NCBI GenBank assembly: GCA_038373885.1
Contig: JAWZYV010012261.1
Span: 372,001-436,000 of the forward strand
Source: Cheiracanthium punctorium
Lineage: Eukaryota; Arthropoda; Arachnida; Araneae; Cheiracanthiidae
Length of the DNA: 64,000 nucleotides
Direction of reading: 5' to 3'
Shown: piece by piece, positions 45,723-56,687 of the stretch
Layout: each line of letters begins with the position of its first letter
Position numbering within the stretch: the first letter of the stretch is position 1
The notes under the pieces: generated by a model
Database searches by the model: none
Told to the model about the DNA's origin: nothing
Seen by the model: the letters and a program-made list of their open reading frames with translations, nothing else
Translations under genes and position numbers: made by a program

Positions 45723-46524
45723 TAGGGAATGCCATCCCGATTACGTGGGAGCGCGATCCCGCACAAATATTTGCAGGACTAGTCCCGCAGGTTTGAAACT
45801 GAAAAATAAATTATTTTTATTGCAATTTCACGCCTCTTTCCCAATCATGAATTGACCAAAAATTTTTGCAAAAGATGAACAATAAGAACCAGTGATCGTT
45901 GGCGCTCATACCTATTGACAGGTAGCCCCCCCCCCAGCTCCCATATTGTTAGGTTTTACGTACTGGTATAACGCAGAAGAGCTTCAACACTAAATATTGT
46001 AGCTTTCTGGAACAGGACCCTCGATTTGTCCTCTCCCCCTCATAAACAACCATATGGCCGACCATGGTAGTGATATCTTTAATAGATGAACTTCAACTAG
46101 CCACTAAAAAATGTAGGGCTCCTTCAGGGTTTCATACAAAGTAAAAAATTGTGATGAGCGCTTATGTATTCTGTATCAAAATTAGATGAAGACTAGGTAG
46201 ACGAGTGCCTCTTTACGTTGTCTTTTTTACATTATTCTTTCTTAGCAACTAAGAAGTAACACTATATTATTATGAATATCATGACTATAATTTTCATATT
46301 TATGTTAGGTATTGTATTAATTATGAAATAAGATAAAGTACTATTACTCAAGTTAAACTTCATAGAGCTTACAATTTTTTTCCTACTTATCTTTATAGAA
46401 ATCAATTTTTTAATAACTTTTAGATGAAATATTAATCCCGCGGAATTGCGGGATACCTCAGGATCAAGAAATTTCAATTCCGTAATCCCGCTGAGCGAAA
46501 AACAGTGCGGGATTGCACTCCCTA
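45723..46524. mobile_element. hAT-like element with TAGGG ends
   Basis: Ends are TAGGGAATGCCATCCCG and the complement of TAGGGAGTGCAATCCCG. Subterminal GATCCCGC/GCGGGAT boxes cluster at both ends. The flanking octamers match only partly (5 of 8). No transposase domain is visible. Confidence 0.5.
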
Positions 46525-46569
46525 CTCAATAGTGAAGATCCAATATCAGATTTTACTGTCCCTATTAAT

Positions 46570-46840
46570 CTTACTTCATTAAGTTGAAAAGCGTATGATT
46601 ATTCATGAGCGTGCCTTCTTTGTTACAAAAACAATTATTTGGAATCGAAATCTATATTAAAATCGCCCACTAAAACTGCTTCACAGTCTTCGCCAAGCAC
46701 TTTCTAATTATACTTCACCTTTATAAATATTGTTTTGAATGGGCATCATAATCCATGAGTGTGCCGTGTTTGTCTTTCTTGTTCCTTAAAACACTTTTCA
46801 GAATTGAAATCTATATTAAAATTGCCTACAAAAAATATTT
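46570..46840 (-). repeat. Copies of the roughly 170-bp dispersed repeat, inverse
   Basis: GGAATCGAAATCTATATTAA, CATAATCCATGAGTGTGCC and CTTCGCCAAGC are complements of the landmarks at 2.7-3.6 kb. Confidence 0.6.
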
Positions 46841-46859
46841 AACAATCAAGCACTCGATC

Positions 46860-47345
46860 TAAAAAAATTAAACATTGGCGCAACAGCCCACTTGAAAAAT
46901 CACTCAAATTACTGGTGTTAAACGATAAAGTAATCAAAAAACTTTGTAAAAAACACACATAAGAAGTAATAGGTAAGAGGATACGCACGTTAATATGATA
47001 AGAGGTAAGAGGATACGCACGTGCGTATCCTCTTACCTATTACTTCTTATGTGTGTTTTTTACAAAATTTTTTAATTACTTTAGCCCACTTGAGCTGCCA
47101 AGGCCTGTGCTGTCCAATCACGTCATCGCGACCACGGGTTCTGGGGTGCGGAAGCATGTCCCTCGACCAGGTGGACAGCCTGACACGAAGTTCCTAGTGT
47201 TTAACTTCCAAGCAAGCTTGGTGCCCATTTTATCGACCAACTCAAGAGATAAAAGGATGAGTGAACCTCGGCCAGCCTGGGAATAGAACCTCGGATCTGT
47301 GGCACGGCAGCACAATGCGCTAACCATTAACCACTGGAATTAAAT
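46860..47345 (-). repeat. tRNA-derived SINE interrupted by a palindrome
   Basis: On the minus strand the head CCAGTGGTTAATGGTTAGCG and the B-box-like GAGGTTCTATTCC (47270-47345) lead to a body ending GCTCAAGTGGGCT. The terminal GTTGCGCCAATG lies beyond the insert at 46896-47082. AGCCCACTTGA is present on both sides of the insert (46885-46895 and 47083-47093). Confidence 0.65.
46927..47082. repeat. Long palindrome (64-bp arms, 28-base spacer)
   Basis: 46927-46990 and 47019-47082 are inverted copies matching at 62 of 64 positions. The spacer repeats part of the arm (AAGAGGATACGC). It would form a strong hairpin or cruciform. It belongs to the 187-bp insert in the SINE. No terminal features assign a transposon class. 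Confidence 0.9.
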
Positions 47346-47540
47346 TCTAAATGTACTTCACCTTCATAAATACAGTTTGGAGAGTGTACCATAATCCATG
47401 AGTATACCGTACTTGCCTTCCTTGTTCCATAAAACACTTTTTTGGACGAAGTCTACGTTAAAATCGCCTACCAAAACTATTTTACATCTTCAGCAGGCAC
47501 ATTCTACCTATACTTCTCCGTTATTGTAGGTAAATAAATT
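47345..47540 (-). repeat. Further inverse unit of the 170-bp repeat
   Basis: CCATAATCCATGAGTATACC, TTGTTCCATAAAACACTTTT and AAATCGCCTACCAAAACTAT are complements of the 2.7-3.6 kb units. Confidence 0.6.
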
Positions 47541-48049
47541 GTAGCGTTTGCCAGTTTCTAGTCAAATTTGATAGATATCGCCAAGCTAGGCTCAGATTTT
47601 GAGGACTTATTTTTTGGCGTCAGGTTTGGCGGTAAATAATCAAAAACTGCAAAACTTAGCGGCTTTCAAAATTTTATTCTCTTCCTTCATCTCCCCCGCT
47701 ATCTGTCACTTCTAAGCATTTCTCTCTATAGACCCTAATGCATGAGAAATATTTTTTGAAGCCCTGTATAAAAAAACCATAAGTTTTACATCCACCAAAA
47801 TTAATACCAGTTTCACGACGGTGGTCTTTAACATATATACCAAATGTGAGCTCAATAGAATGTCACGTTTAGGAACTAGCGCGCTTTTTAAGTATTTATA
47901 AATGCTAAATATGAAGGCACAAAATTGCTTAATTAGCGAGAAAGTAGTAAAAACATCGGAATTCGAAGAAAGGTGTAACATAATCTGTATTTTGTGACGG
48001 ACAGTCCGCTAAAGGGCGTGCGCACGCTCCCTGCTTTATTTACATTTCC
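47541..48049. other. No gene; small LTR-like fragment
   Basis: GATTTTGAGGACTTATTTTT near 47600 matches a block of the 54-56 kb Gypsy LTR (complement of CCAAAAATAAGTCC). GGGCGTGCGCACGCTCCCTG from 48015 matches 40361. Confidence 0.4.
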
Positions 48050-48790
48050 TCAAGCCGCCCTGAATGTTGTCCATTATCAGATAGAAAACTGAAAAATTAA
48101 AGTAAGAGATAAAGCGCCAAAATAAAGATACGCATGCATCACCCCGGAGTTTGCATAGAAGCTAAGTAGTCTCGCCAACGTGCGGCGATTTTTTAGGTTG
48201 CCAAGAGGTGGGGGGCTTATCAAACCGTTCTCTCAATTTAGTGGATACTGGAAAAACACGTTTCAAATCATAGGTAGAATAAGAGATGAGGCGCCGAAAT
48301 AAAGAAGGCGTTTATAACTGCCAGCAATGATTTTATACGCCACAATGTATTTCTATAAGGAAGATTGCACCTTCGCCGTTCCGGCACGTCTGGACCATTT
48401 GACTTTTTATATTTCTCTTTGTTGATGACACGTCTACAGACCAAGACTTTTTTTTAGACACCAACCAAATTTCTACACCTAGCCGTTCTCTCAATTTAGT
48501 GGATTAAAGAAATAAGCGAAAAGCGCCAAAATAAAGAAGGGTTTTATAACTGCCAACAATGCGTTTAATAAACGAAGATGTAATTTCTATGGCGAAAACT
48601 TGCATCTTTGCCGTTCCGCCACGCCTGAACCTTTCGACCTATTTTTTAATTTTTCTCTTTTGATGACACATCTACAGACCAAGACCTTTCTTTCTTTCTT
48701 TTTCTTTTTTTTTTTTTTTTTTTTTTTTTGGAAACCTCAACCATATTTTTACACCCAGCCGTTCCCATCCGATAGTTCAAAAGCATGTTT
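48050..48790 (+). repeat. Tandem repeat, units of about 180-230 bp
   Basis: GCGCC(A/G)AAATAAAG recurs at 48114, 48291 and 48523. CCGTTCTCTCAATTTAGTGG recurs at 48224 and 48484. CTACAGACCAAGAC follows in two units. A long T-run lies at about 48700-48729. Confidence 0.65.
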
Positions 48791-50207
48791 CAAATTAATA
48801 CATATATTGTAATAATTTAACAATTCATATTTTCGCATACTGAGAAAATTAAAGTGTTATGAAAAATTTATGCTATATAGGAGATCGTCTCTGCTTTTGG
48901 TTTTTATATGCTTTTGAGTATACCGTGTACTATTTTATTTACGCAGTATACTCAATATTAAATAATATTAAAGTGTTACAATGATAGATCTAATTTAAGT
49001 AATCTGAACGGCCAGGATTAATAAAACCCTTAACACCGGGAATTTTATTTATGAATACTTTTAGTATTATGTTTTATTAAATTTTGAACTTATGAGTTTG
49101 TGATATTTTGATTAATCTATTTTAATAGACATGAATGTGAGTTTTCTTTTAAACATGAAGTAATTTTTGTATTAAGTTACAATCCCAGAGTTCCAGATTT
49201 TAAATAAAACTGTTTGTGAGAATTGGTATGGTTTCTATAAATGAATCAGAGGTAATTATTGAAGCAAAATTTTCAGCTGTTCGAACTGGAAGAGGACCTG
49301 TAGTGTCACACCAAAGTGAGTGAAATGGAAAAAATTCTGGTTAAAAAAATTACCACGTAAGGTAAAAAGTATATTTCCTTTTTAAAAAAATGTATAAATA
49401 AATAAAATACGAGATCTCATTTATTTATACGAACATCTAAGAACCTGCGTTAATTAAATATTACTATATGTGATAATTTTATTGCACTTTTCTTGAAGAA
49501 ATTTTTTTAAAAACAGATACTATACATGACAACCCCATCTGTCCCCAAATAAAAGTAATGATAATAATAAAATAAAGAAATAAAACTCTCCAGTTACTAC
49601 TTTGAATTTGCATACAATCTGTTCTTTTTACTGAAGAACGCAAGGTGACTAACAACGCAAAAAGAGAGAAAAATAATTGTTCAGTGAAAGCCAAGTCTAC
49701 ACAAAGTATGCAGATGAAAAGATATCGGCGTTTGGCGTTGAGGAGAAACAAAAGGCATCACTAGTATCCTCCGCTGAAAAGTTCCCAGTCATCCACCGCC
49801 AGGCGGCGCTGACCTCTACGCCTTTGTCAGATATGATGGATGGAGGCTGGAGAAATCAGACGGTGTCTAGAAGTGCGGGCAGGCAGACAAAATAAAAAAA
49901 CATTTTACGGCGGATAGTTCGGCTTCAACTCTCGCCGTGGACCGTAAGGCAGCTTTTCCAGCCGAACAAGGAGGAATATTTTTCGAGCTCGTTCAGGACA
50001 TCTAAATACCGGCTGCTGTTCGATTTTTTGCTACAGCATGCTTGTAAAGGCGCGAGCTTGTAAAGGTTTAAAAATGCCACCTCTGTTTTAATGATAGGAT
50101 TATTTTTTGTAATAGAAAAAAAAAACATTGAAGTAAGCGACTTTTTTTTTTAGCACTAGAGTGTCTTTTTTTACATGGTTTTTCTTTCTTTCTTTTTTTT
50201 TTTTTTT
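48791..50207. other. No gene recognised
   Basis: A+T-rich with long T-runs. A GC-richer patch at 49680-49900 holds a small frame with no domain. Confidence 0.45.
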
Positions 50208-50215
50208 TTGTCTAC

Positions 50216-50561
50216 CAGGGTTGGAAAATCTGAAATTTTTGACATGCCCCGCGATCGGACATGTTGATCATTAAAATACATTCCCTAAAAAAGCAAATTT
50301 GCGAAAAGAAGTCGGACTCGCTCCTTCACCTCCTAGAGGCTAAAGATCAAACATTAAATAGACTGTCAGTTTTTTTTTTTTTTTTTTGACTCCTTAAAAA
50401 TACTTTCAGCGCAAGGACAACTCTTACATGTTTTCAGTCAAATTAGGTGAATGTTGAATCAAGTTTTATATGCCCGGTCGGGCACGTAGAGAGAAAAAAA
50501 ATGTCCGATCGTAACTTTTACATGCCCCGGGCATGTCGGGCAGTAGATTTTTCCAATCCTG
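50216..50561. mobile_element. hAT-type MITE
   Basis: Ends are CAGGGTTGGAAAATCTG and the complement of CAGGATTGGAAAAATCT, each followed inward by a GACATGCCC box. Flanks TTGTCTAC and TTGTTTGC match at 6 of 8. Non-coding; contains a T-run. Confidence 0.6.
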
Positions 50562-50569
50562 TTGTTTGC

Positions 50570-51604
50570 ATGACTTGTGCGCACTCTTGACTTGAGTCCC
50601 TCTTCAAAATGAATTTATATAGGTGAAGTAGAGTTATAATATCCATGGCAAAGATTGTAAAGCAATTTTTGTAGGAGATTTTAATATTGTGACGTTGTCC
50701 GAATAATTACGAATAATTAATACTTAAAGATATATGTGTGATGCTCCTTTTTCTTACCCATCAATATTTGAATCTCTCCCATAACCTTTAAACTGAGTGG
50801 TTTCGTAAAGTCTTCGATAAAATGCTATAGATCTTTGATGTGCGTTATGGAACGAACAAATCCTTGAGTGTTTCAAGGGCTCTCCAGACTCTATAGTGAA
50901 CTTTCGGACACTTACTATAAGCATCCCACGTGATCGAAATCCACTTCACATATTCCAACCCAGAGCCTAGATGGGCAGCTCAAGAGAGAGGAGATCTGCT
51001 TCAGAGAGTGAGAATTTCAGAGGACACTTTCCTCTGGTGGTAGGACTGCGAGACTGCTTCGCGAACCCGCCATATCTAACTGTTTTTAATTCCAACTCCG
51101 TAATCATTGTATGTGTTTCGTTATGTGCCGTCAATAAAAGCCGTTTTGTGAGTAAAAGGCAAATCTCACTGCTTATGACGATATAATATGCAGAGTTTAG
51201 CAAGAAAAAAGTGGCACATTTGAAAGAACTCTTAAGAATGTGTTCTAATGGTCTATGAATGTGATGTAAGATAAAAGTTGAACTACAGCTATGTCGAATG
51301 ATGTGCTTGACATTCATTAAATTTAAAAAATTACAATTAAAATTCACCAATAGATAAAGCTGCGACACAAATGGTATTTATTTCCGTTTTTTGAAAAGCT
51401 GAAAAGTACTTTTCGTTACAGCGCATGCCTATAAGCATTATTCTTCGATTAATAAGAAGGCTAAATTTGCACGAATATTAGTTATTTTTCCGCACATCAT
51501 GCCTATATGGCAAGGAAAAACTGCTGAAAAAGCTGTTTTACCGAGAACGAGAACTCGGACCTCCTGACATTCATCGTCGTGTAAAACAATTGCTAAGTCA
51601 ATAT
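50570..51604. other. No gene recognised; one weak 170-bp repeat unit
   Basis: A weak copy of the 170-bp repeat lies at about 50630-50690. Frames at 50967-51368 and 51438-51728 show no domain; the latter runs into the LTR. Confidence 0.4.
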
Positions 51605-53755
51605 TGTTGCAGAATTCTCTGCTTATTCCTGGGTTCGTCGTTCTAAAGTCCAGTAGGTATAGAAAGTTGTAGAAAACAGACCACCTGTCAGGATGGAACA
51701 CAACTTTTTCTAGAACTTCGTTGAACAATCAGCTTTACAAAACTCACAGGCACAAACGACCAGTAGCTCGTTTATAACAATCCACTCAGTGCCGAAGCTT
51801 TCACAAATGCTGTATTTCTCACAATAAATAAAACACTTCCGCTGGAAAAATTGGACCTATGCAAGAGATATCGTGCACAATCCCTTAAGACACAGCAATG
51901 AAGAATTTACACACAGCACTTAAAAATGAGCCTCGAAAAGCAAGCGGAAACACCGCTTCTATAGTGTCAATACAAAGCGTATAACAGCAAAGTCACTGGA
52001 CGGGAGCTCAATCCACACTGACTAGATCGGGGCAGCCCGGTTCCTTTGTACTTTCCGACGTGCATTCCATAAAACTCGGGACCTCTCTAACGAGTCCCCG
52101 AACAATCACGTTTTGATTACGTCATAGAATAGAAATATTAGGCTATTATGCATGTTAATGCTGAAAAACTATCTTTCAGTGGCGGCTCGTGGGATACAGC
52201 TAGTACAGCCGGGCTGCACTTGAAATTATCAGCACATACTTTAAAATAATTTATTCTACTAATTATCCTAAATTCAGATTAGAATTGTGGAATTCCTACG
52301 GTAAATTAAAAAAAATCTCCGAAAAAAACCAAACAAAAAAAAAAACGTATTGTGGCCGGATCGCTCATTCAGAAAAAAAGCACTTTAATCTTCCCGCAAT
52401 TCAATTGGGAAAATCTTTGGTTCAGCCCAGAGCGCTGAAAAGAAAATTGGCAGCATCGTTGCCATGACAACGGCTACGTAAGCAGCCTCTCCGGCATAGG
52501 GAGTATGCAGCTGATACAGCCGATGGAAGATTTTTTAACGGCGGCTGAACTTGAGAACTCGACTAACTGATTGGCCCGGACGAGGAATGAGGGAGGGGGT
52601 AAGGAGAATATATGTTTGGAAAACTCTCGACTTTATATTGCTGAATTTATCAAGAAGGTAAGCCTGAATAGACGCTTATGAATGGACAATTACCCATCAA
52701 AGCAGTATTGTTTTTAAGTAAGCAAGAACTGGCATTTAGAGGACATGGCGAGCGAGAAAATTCTTTAAACATGGGAAATTTTAAAGAGCTTTTAAAATTA
52801 TGGATATCTGAATTAAAACAACGCCTTTTTATGAGAGCATCACTGACCGATTCGCAAGTTTAAAAGAAAGGAGGATTGCTTTGACTTAAAAAATAAGTAA
52901 GTTTTCTTTTTTTTTCTTTTCGTCTCAAGTTATCGTTACAAAAGAAAATTCTAAGGAAACTTCGAATCAAACACGTATTAATGCAATTTTGAGGATAAGA
53001 GCGGCTGGTTGAAATTTATGTCCATTTTATGGAAGTAAAATAGGATCTCTTACATTTTTTATGTAATTTCTTTTTTTTTTTTTTTCCTCGGTGATGGCTT
53101 AATCCGCCAGCTTTCGAATTCAGTAACAAAGATTTTCCAATCCTGTCGGAGGAAAGGGGGGGGGACTCATATGCTTCCGGCTGCACTAACAGTTTTGACC
53201 ACGGGCCGCCACTGCTATCTTTACGAGCGCCATAGGGAAAATCGCACCAAATAATAAAAATTTCGCCAAGTTTGGCGACTTTTGACGAAATATCGCCAAT
53301 TTGGCACCAAAAATAAGTCCCCAAAAGTGAAGTTACCGAAGGCCTACGACCAATATTTCTCGAGATTTCTAGAACCATCATAGAAAATTAATTGGGAAAC
53401 GAAAACCTCCGAATCTCCGGTTCTAGTTGACCGATTTCGATGCAACAAAAAGCACAGTTTAACTGTTTGATGCGTACAATACGAATTTTGAACTATTTTA
53501 AACCGCGGAACAGAGGGTTGCCCCGAAAATTCGTAACATTGCGTAACAAGGACTGCACTTCCCGGGCAGTACGATCCCTAGTTAGGAGGTCACACAAATA
53601 TCTACAGTACAACCTTCAACAATAGACCTTAACAACACAGTTTAAGCAAGCAATCAATAACACAATAGCCACATAAACACCAATAAATAATAAACATACT
53701 AAACAATTACACAAAAAATGTAATAAACATAATAAACAAATACACATTATATTAT
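51605..53755 (-). repeat. Diverged Gypsy LTR plus 3' UTR remnant, split by a hAT element
   Basis: LTR sequence runs from TGTTGCAGAATTC at 51605 to TTCGTAACA at 53538, about 888 bp once the insert at 52177-53214 is left out. It is colinear with the LTR at 55409-56319 but clearly more diverged. 53539-53755 matches the region just inside that element's 3' end (AAGGACTGCAC...CAGTACGATCCC...GGAGGTCACAC). The remainder of the element is lost. Confidence 0.85.
52177..53214 (+). mobile_element. hAT element (ZMYM/DUF4371-type) in the LTR
   Basis: The 1038-bp element has ends CAGTGGCGGCTCGTGG and the complement of CAGTGGCGGCCCGTGG, and a perfect 8-bp duplication CTATCTTT (52169-52176 and 53215-53222). 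A frame at 52678-52863 reads VLFLSKQELAFRGHGEREN and then NMGNFKELLKLW. This is the start of the DUF4371 region in hAT transposases related to zinc finger MYM-type protein 1. The rest of the transposase is deleted. Confidence 0.88.
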
Positions 53756-53823
53756 AGTTAAAAAAAACTAAAAATCACGCTTTAGTGATAAATTGAACTA
53801 ACTAAAAAGTGAAAAATAATTCT

Positions 53824-54016
53824 TAATATAGAAATAAATTAATAAACGAAAAATAGTATTATTCTGAAAAATGTGTGGGGCGCTTTGTGCCATATTTTTT
53901 GTATCATTCTTTTACTAATCGTACTGATCGAATATTCTCAAGAACTGAGATATGGAGCACCCCACGCTTTTTTCACAATAATACTATTTTTCGTTCATTA
54001 ATTTATTTCTATATTA
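53824..54016. mobile_element. Palindromic MITE, copy 1
   Basis: Arms of about 57 bp (TAATATAGAAATAAATTAAT and CGAAAAATAGTATTATT, and their complements) surround an 80-base loop. The copy at 62359 has the same arms, with the loop in the opposite orientation. Confidence 0.75.
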
Positions 54017-55130
54017 ACACGCTTTTATTAGCTTCACCTGTATGTATGTTTGTATGTTTGTATTGTTACGAATTTTGGGGGCAGCTCGCTGCTCTCGGGC
54101 TTAAAATAGTTTAAAATTCGTATTCTACGCTTCAAATAGATAAATTTTGCTTTTTGTTGCATCAAAATCGGCCAATTAGAACCAGAGATATGGAGGTTTC
54201 GATTTGCCATTATTTTTCAATGGAGGTTCTAGAAATCTCGAGAAATATTAGTCCTAGAGCTTAGATCTCTTCATTTTTGAGGACTTATTTTTGGCGCCAA
54301 GCTTGGCGACTTTTTGGTCATTTGGCGCGATTTTCCCAATGGGGCCTGGAAGTTGTTTTTCCTGCATTAAAAACGCATAATAACCTAACATTTCTCTTCT
54401 ATGACGTAATCAATATTCTCGCTTTATGTAGAATCTTCAAGAAATATACTCCTCTAGAAGCTTCCCGCAGTTTCTGCCTCCCCTATATAAACCGGCGCGC
54501 TGCCCCGACAGTTCAGTGCCAGTTGAGTGCTCAACGTGTGAAGAGCTCTCAGTACGCTTGTTTTGTGTGAATTGATAGTGCTATGGAAGCTGTTTTTTAG
54601 CTTGTTTTGTGAAGCTGTTTTTAAAGTGCTGTGTGTAAATTCTTCATTGCTGTGTCTTAAGGGATTGTGTACTATATCCCTTGAATATTTCCACGGAATT
54701 TTTGCCTGTGAAAGTGACTTATTTTGTGTGAGAAATACAGCATTTGTGAGAGCTTCTGATCCAAGCGGATTGTTAAAAGCACGTTACTGCTAGATTGTGC
54801 TTGTGTATTGTGTACAGCTAGCTGATTGTTCTACGAAGTTCTAGAAGCAATAAAGTTCGTGTTCCATCCTGACAAGTGACGTTTTACTTGAACTATTTTT
54901 TTTACACCAACAGGACTTTAGAACGACGAACCCCAGGAGTAGCAGAGTAATTCCGCAACAGTATGCATGTATGTTTGTAACCGACTCCTTTACACTCGAT
55001 TTTGACCCCCTTTAAACGGACAGATTTATTTCAAACTTTGTACATTTATCAAGAACTGGTGACAATACAATAATCTTATAAGATTTCCTGATCAGGATCG
55101 CCAGGATTAAATAATTTCCTCATTTCTTAT
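54017..55130 (+). repeat. Dispersed repeat with CACCTGTATGTATG head, split by a solo LTR
   Basis: TTATTAGCTTCACCTGTATG (54027-54046), then beyond the LTR GTTTGTAACCGACTCCTTT and TTTAAACGGACAGATTT. The same blocks occur on the minus strand twice at 63.36-63.66 kb. Class unknown. Confidence 0.55.
54064..54960 (+). mobile_element. Gypsy solo LTR with GTAT duplication
   Basis: The 897-bp LTR runs from TGTTACGAATTTTGG to AATTCCGCAACA, flanked by GTAT on both sides (54060-54063 and 54961-54964). CTATATAAAC at 54483 lies about 27 bp before GTTCAGTGCC, a TATA-to-initiator arrangement. AATAAAG near 54849 is the likely polyadenylation signal. It arose by recombination between the two LTRs of a full element. 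The small frame at 54563-54793 recurs in the other LTRs but is not a gene. Confidence 0.9.
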
Positions 55131-55191
55131 CCTGATTGAAAGTAGAACACTTCCAAACATTACAATCTTAAGAAAACCCTTTCTTACTGTG

Positions 55192-55263
55192 GCCGTGATT
55201 GTATAGTGGTTAGTACATTGCGTTGCGGCCGCAATAACCCAGGTTCGAATCCTGGGCACGACA
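55192..55263 (+). tRNA. tRNA-His-like gene with anticodon GCG
   Basis: GCCGTGATTGTATAGTGGTT matches the 5' half of animal tRNA-His. The anticodon loop reads TTGCGGC (anticodon GCG, where tRNA-His has GTG), on a perfect 5-bp stem. The B box GGTTCGAATCC is exact. The acceptor stem has two mismatches (GCCGTGA against GCACGAC). A T-run (55266 onward) can stop Pol III. It is either a tRNA-His copy that changed its anticodon, a tRNA pseudogene or a SINE head. GCG would formally read arginine CGC codons. Confidence 0.55.
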
Positions 55264-55408
55264 ATATTTTTTTTTTTTTTACAAAATATCGTCATTCATC
55301 ACATTATGGAAGAGTTGAGTATAAGAACATGTTAAGGCCATTCCTTTAACACGCTTTTATTTGTTGATTAGAGACCTATTTTTCCTCTTTAGTGAGAAAG
55401 GTAGCATT
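55264..55408. other. Short flank between tRNA-like gene and LTR
   Basis: AACACGCTTTTATTTGTTGA and TAGAGACCTATTTT (55350-55385) recur on the minus strand near 63050-63085, so the Gypsy element lies in an older repeat. Confidence 0.45.
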
Positions 55409-56319
55409 TGTTGTGGAATTACTCTGCTACTCCTGGGGTTCGTCGTTCTAAAGTCCTGTTGGTGTAAAAAGTTCAAGTAAAAAGTCACTTGTCAGGATGG
55501 AACACGATCTTTATTGCTTCTAGAACTTCGTAGAACAATCAGCTGTACACAATTCACAAGCACAATCTAGCAGTAACGTGCTTTTAACAATCCGCTTGGA
55601 TCAGAAGCTCTCACAAATGCTGTATTTCTCACACAAAATAAGTCACTTTCACAGGCGAAAATTCCGTGGAAATATTCAAGGGATATAATACACAATCCCT
55701 TAAGACACACAGCAATGAAGAATTTACACACAGCACTTTAAAAACTGCTTCACAAAACAAGCTAAAACACAGCTTCTATTCACACAAAACAAGCGTACTG
55801 AGAGCTCTTCACACATTGAGCGTTCAACTCGCACACTGAACCTTCGGGGCGACGCGCGCTTCTATAAATAGCCGACGCAGGAGGTACAAGAGGTTTCCAG
55901 AAAAGTCAATTTCTCGAAGGTTCTACATAAAGCGGGAATTTTGATTACGTCATAGAAGAGAAATGTTAGGTTATTATGCGTTTTAATGCAGGAAAAACAA
56001 CTTCCAGGCCCCATTGGGAAAATCGCGCGAAATGACCAAAAAGTCGCCAAGCGTGGCGACTTTTGGCGAAATATCGCCACATTTGGCGCCAAAAATAAGT
56101 CCCCAAAAGTGAAGAGATCTAAGCTCTAGGACTAATATTTCTCGAGTTTTCTAGAACCTCCATTGAAAAACAATGGCAAACCGAAACCTCCATATCTCCG
56201 GTTCTAATTGGCCGATTTTGATGCAACAAAGAGCAAAATTTATCTATTTGAAGCGTAGAATACGAATTTTAAACCATTTTAAGCCACAGAGCAGCGGGTT
56301 GCCCCGAAGATTCGTAACA
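55409..56319 (-). repeat. Gypsy 3' LTR
   Basis: The 911-bp LTR starts (minus strand) TGTTACGAATCTTCGGGG at 56319 and ends AATTCCACAACA at 55409. It differs from the 5' LTR by about ten changes over 550 bp, so insertion was fairly recent. CTATTTATAG-type sequence near 55862 is the likely TATA region. Confidence 0.9.
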
Positions 56320-56333
56320 TATCCCCCTTTCCG
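56320..56333 (-). other. Polypurine tract of the Gypsy element
   Basis: GGAAAGGGGGATAT on the minus strand directly precedes the 3' LTR start, the expected plus-strand primer site. Confidence 0.8.
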
Positions 56334-56687
56334 AGGACTGCACGTCCCGGGCAGTACAATCCCCGGTTAGGAGGTCACACAAATATACAGTGTCCAACCT
56401 TTAACCAAATCTTAACAACATAATTTAAGCAAATAATCAATAAACACAGTAAGCAAATGCACTCTAATAAATAAATAATATACATAATAAACAATTACAC
56501 TAATAAGTAATCAATGTAATAAACAAATACACATTAATAAAAACCAATATATTACAAATATGTACACTAAACATGGCGTAAGTAGGAAGTGAAAGAAAGT
56601 TGACGAAAGAGGAAGTGAAGAGAAAGACAGGAAAGAAATGAGAGTTAAAAGAAAAGAGGAATTACGCAATAGTGACCATGGTCTGAG
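56334..56687 (-). other. Gypsy 3' untranslated stretch
   Basis: Non-coding sequence between the integrase stop and the polypurine tract. The same sequence occurs at 53539-53755 and from 63655. Confidence 0.6.

Noticed and set aside
54563..54793. Conserved small frame also present at 61955-62146
   Set aside because: It lies in the R/U5 part of the Gypsy LTR in both places; similarity is due to LTR homology, not a gene.
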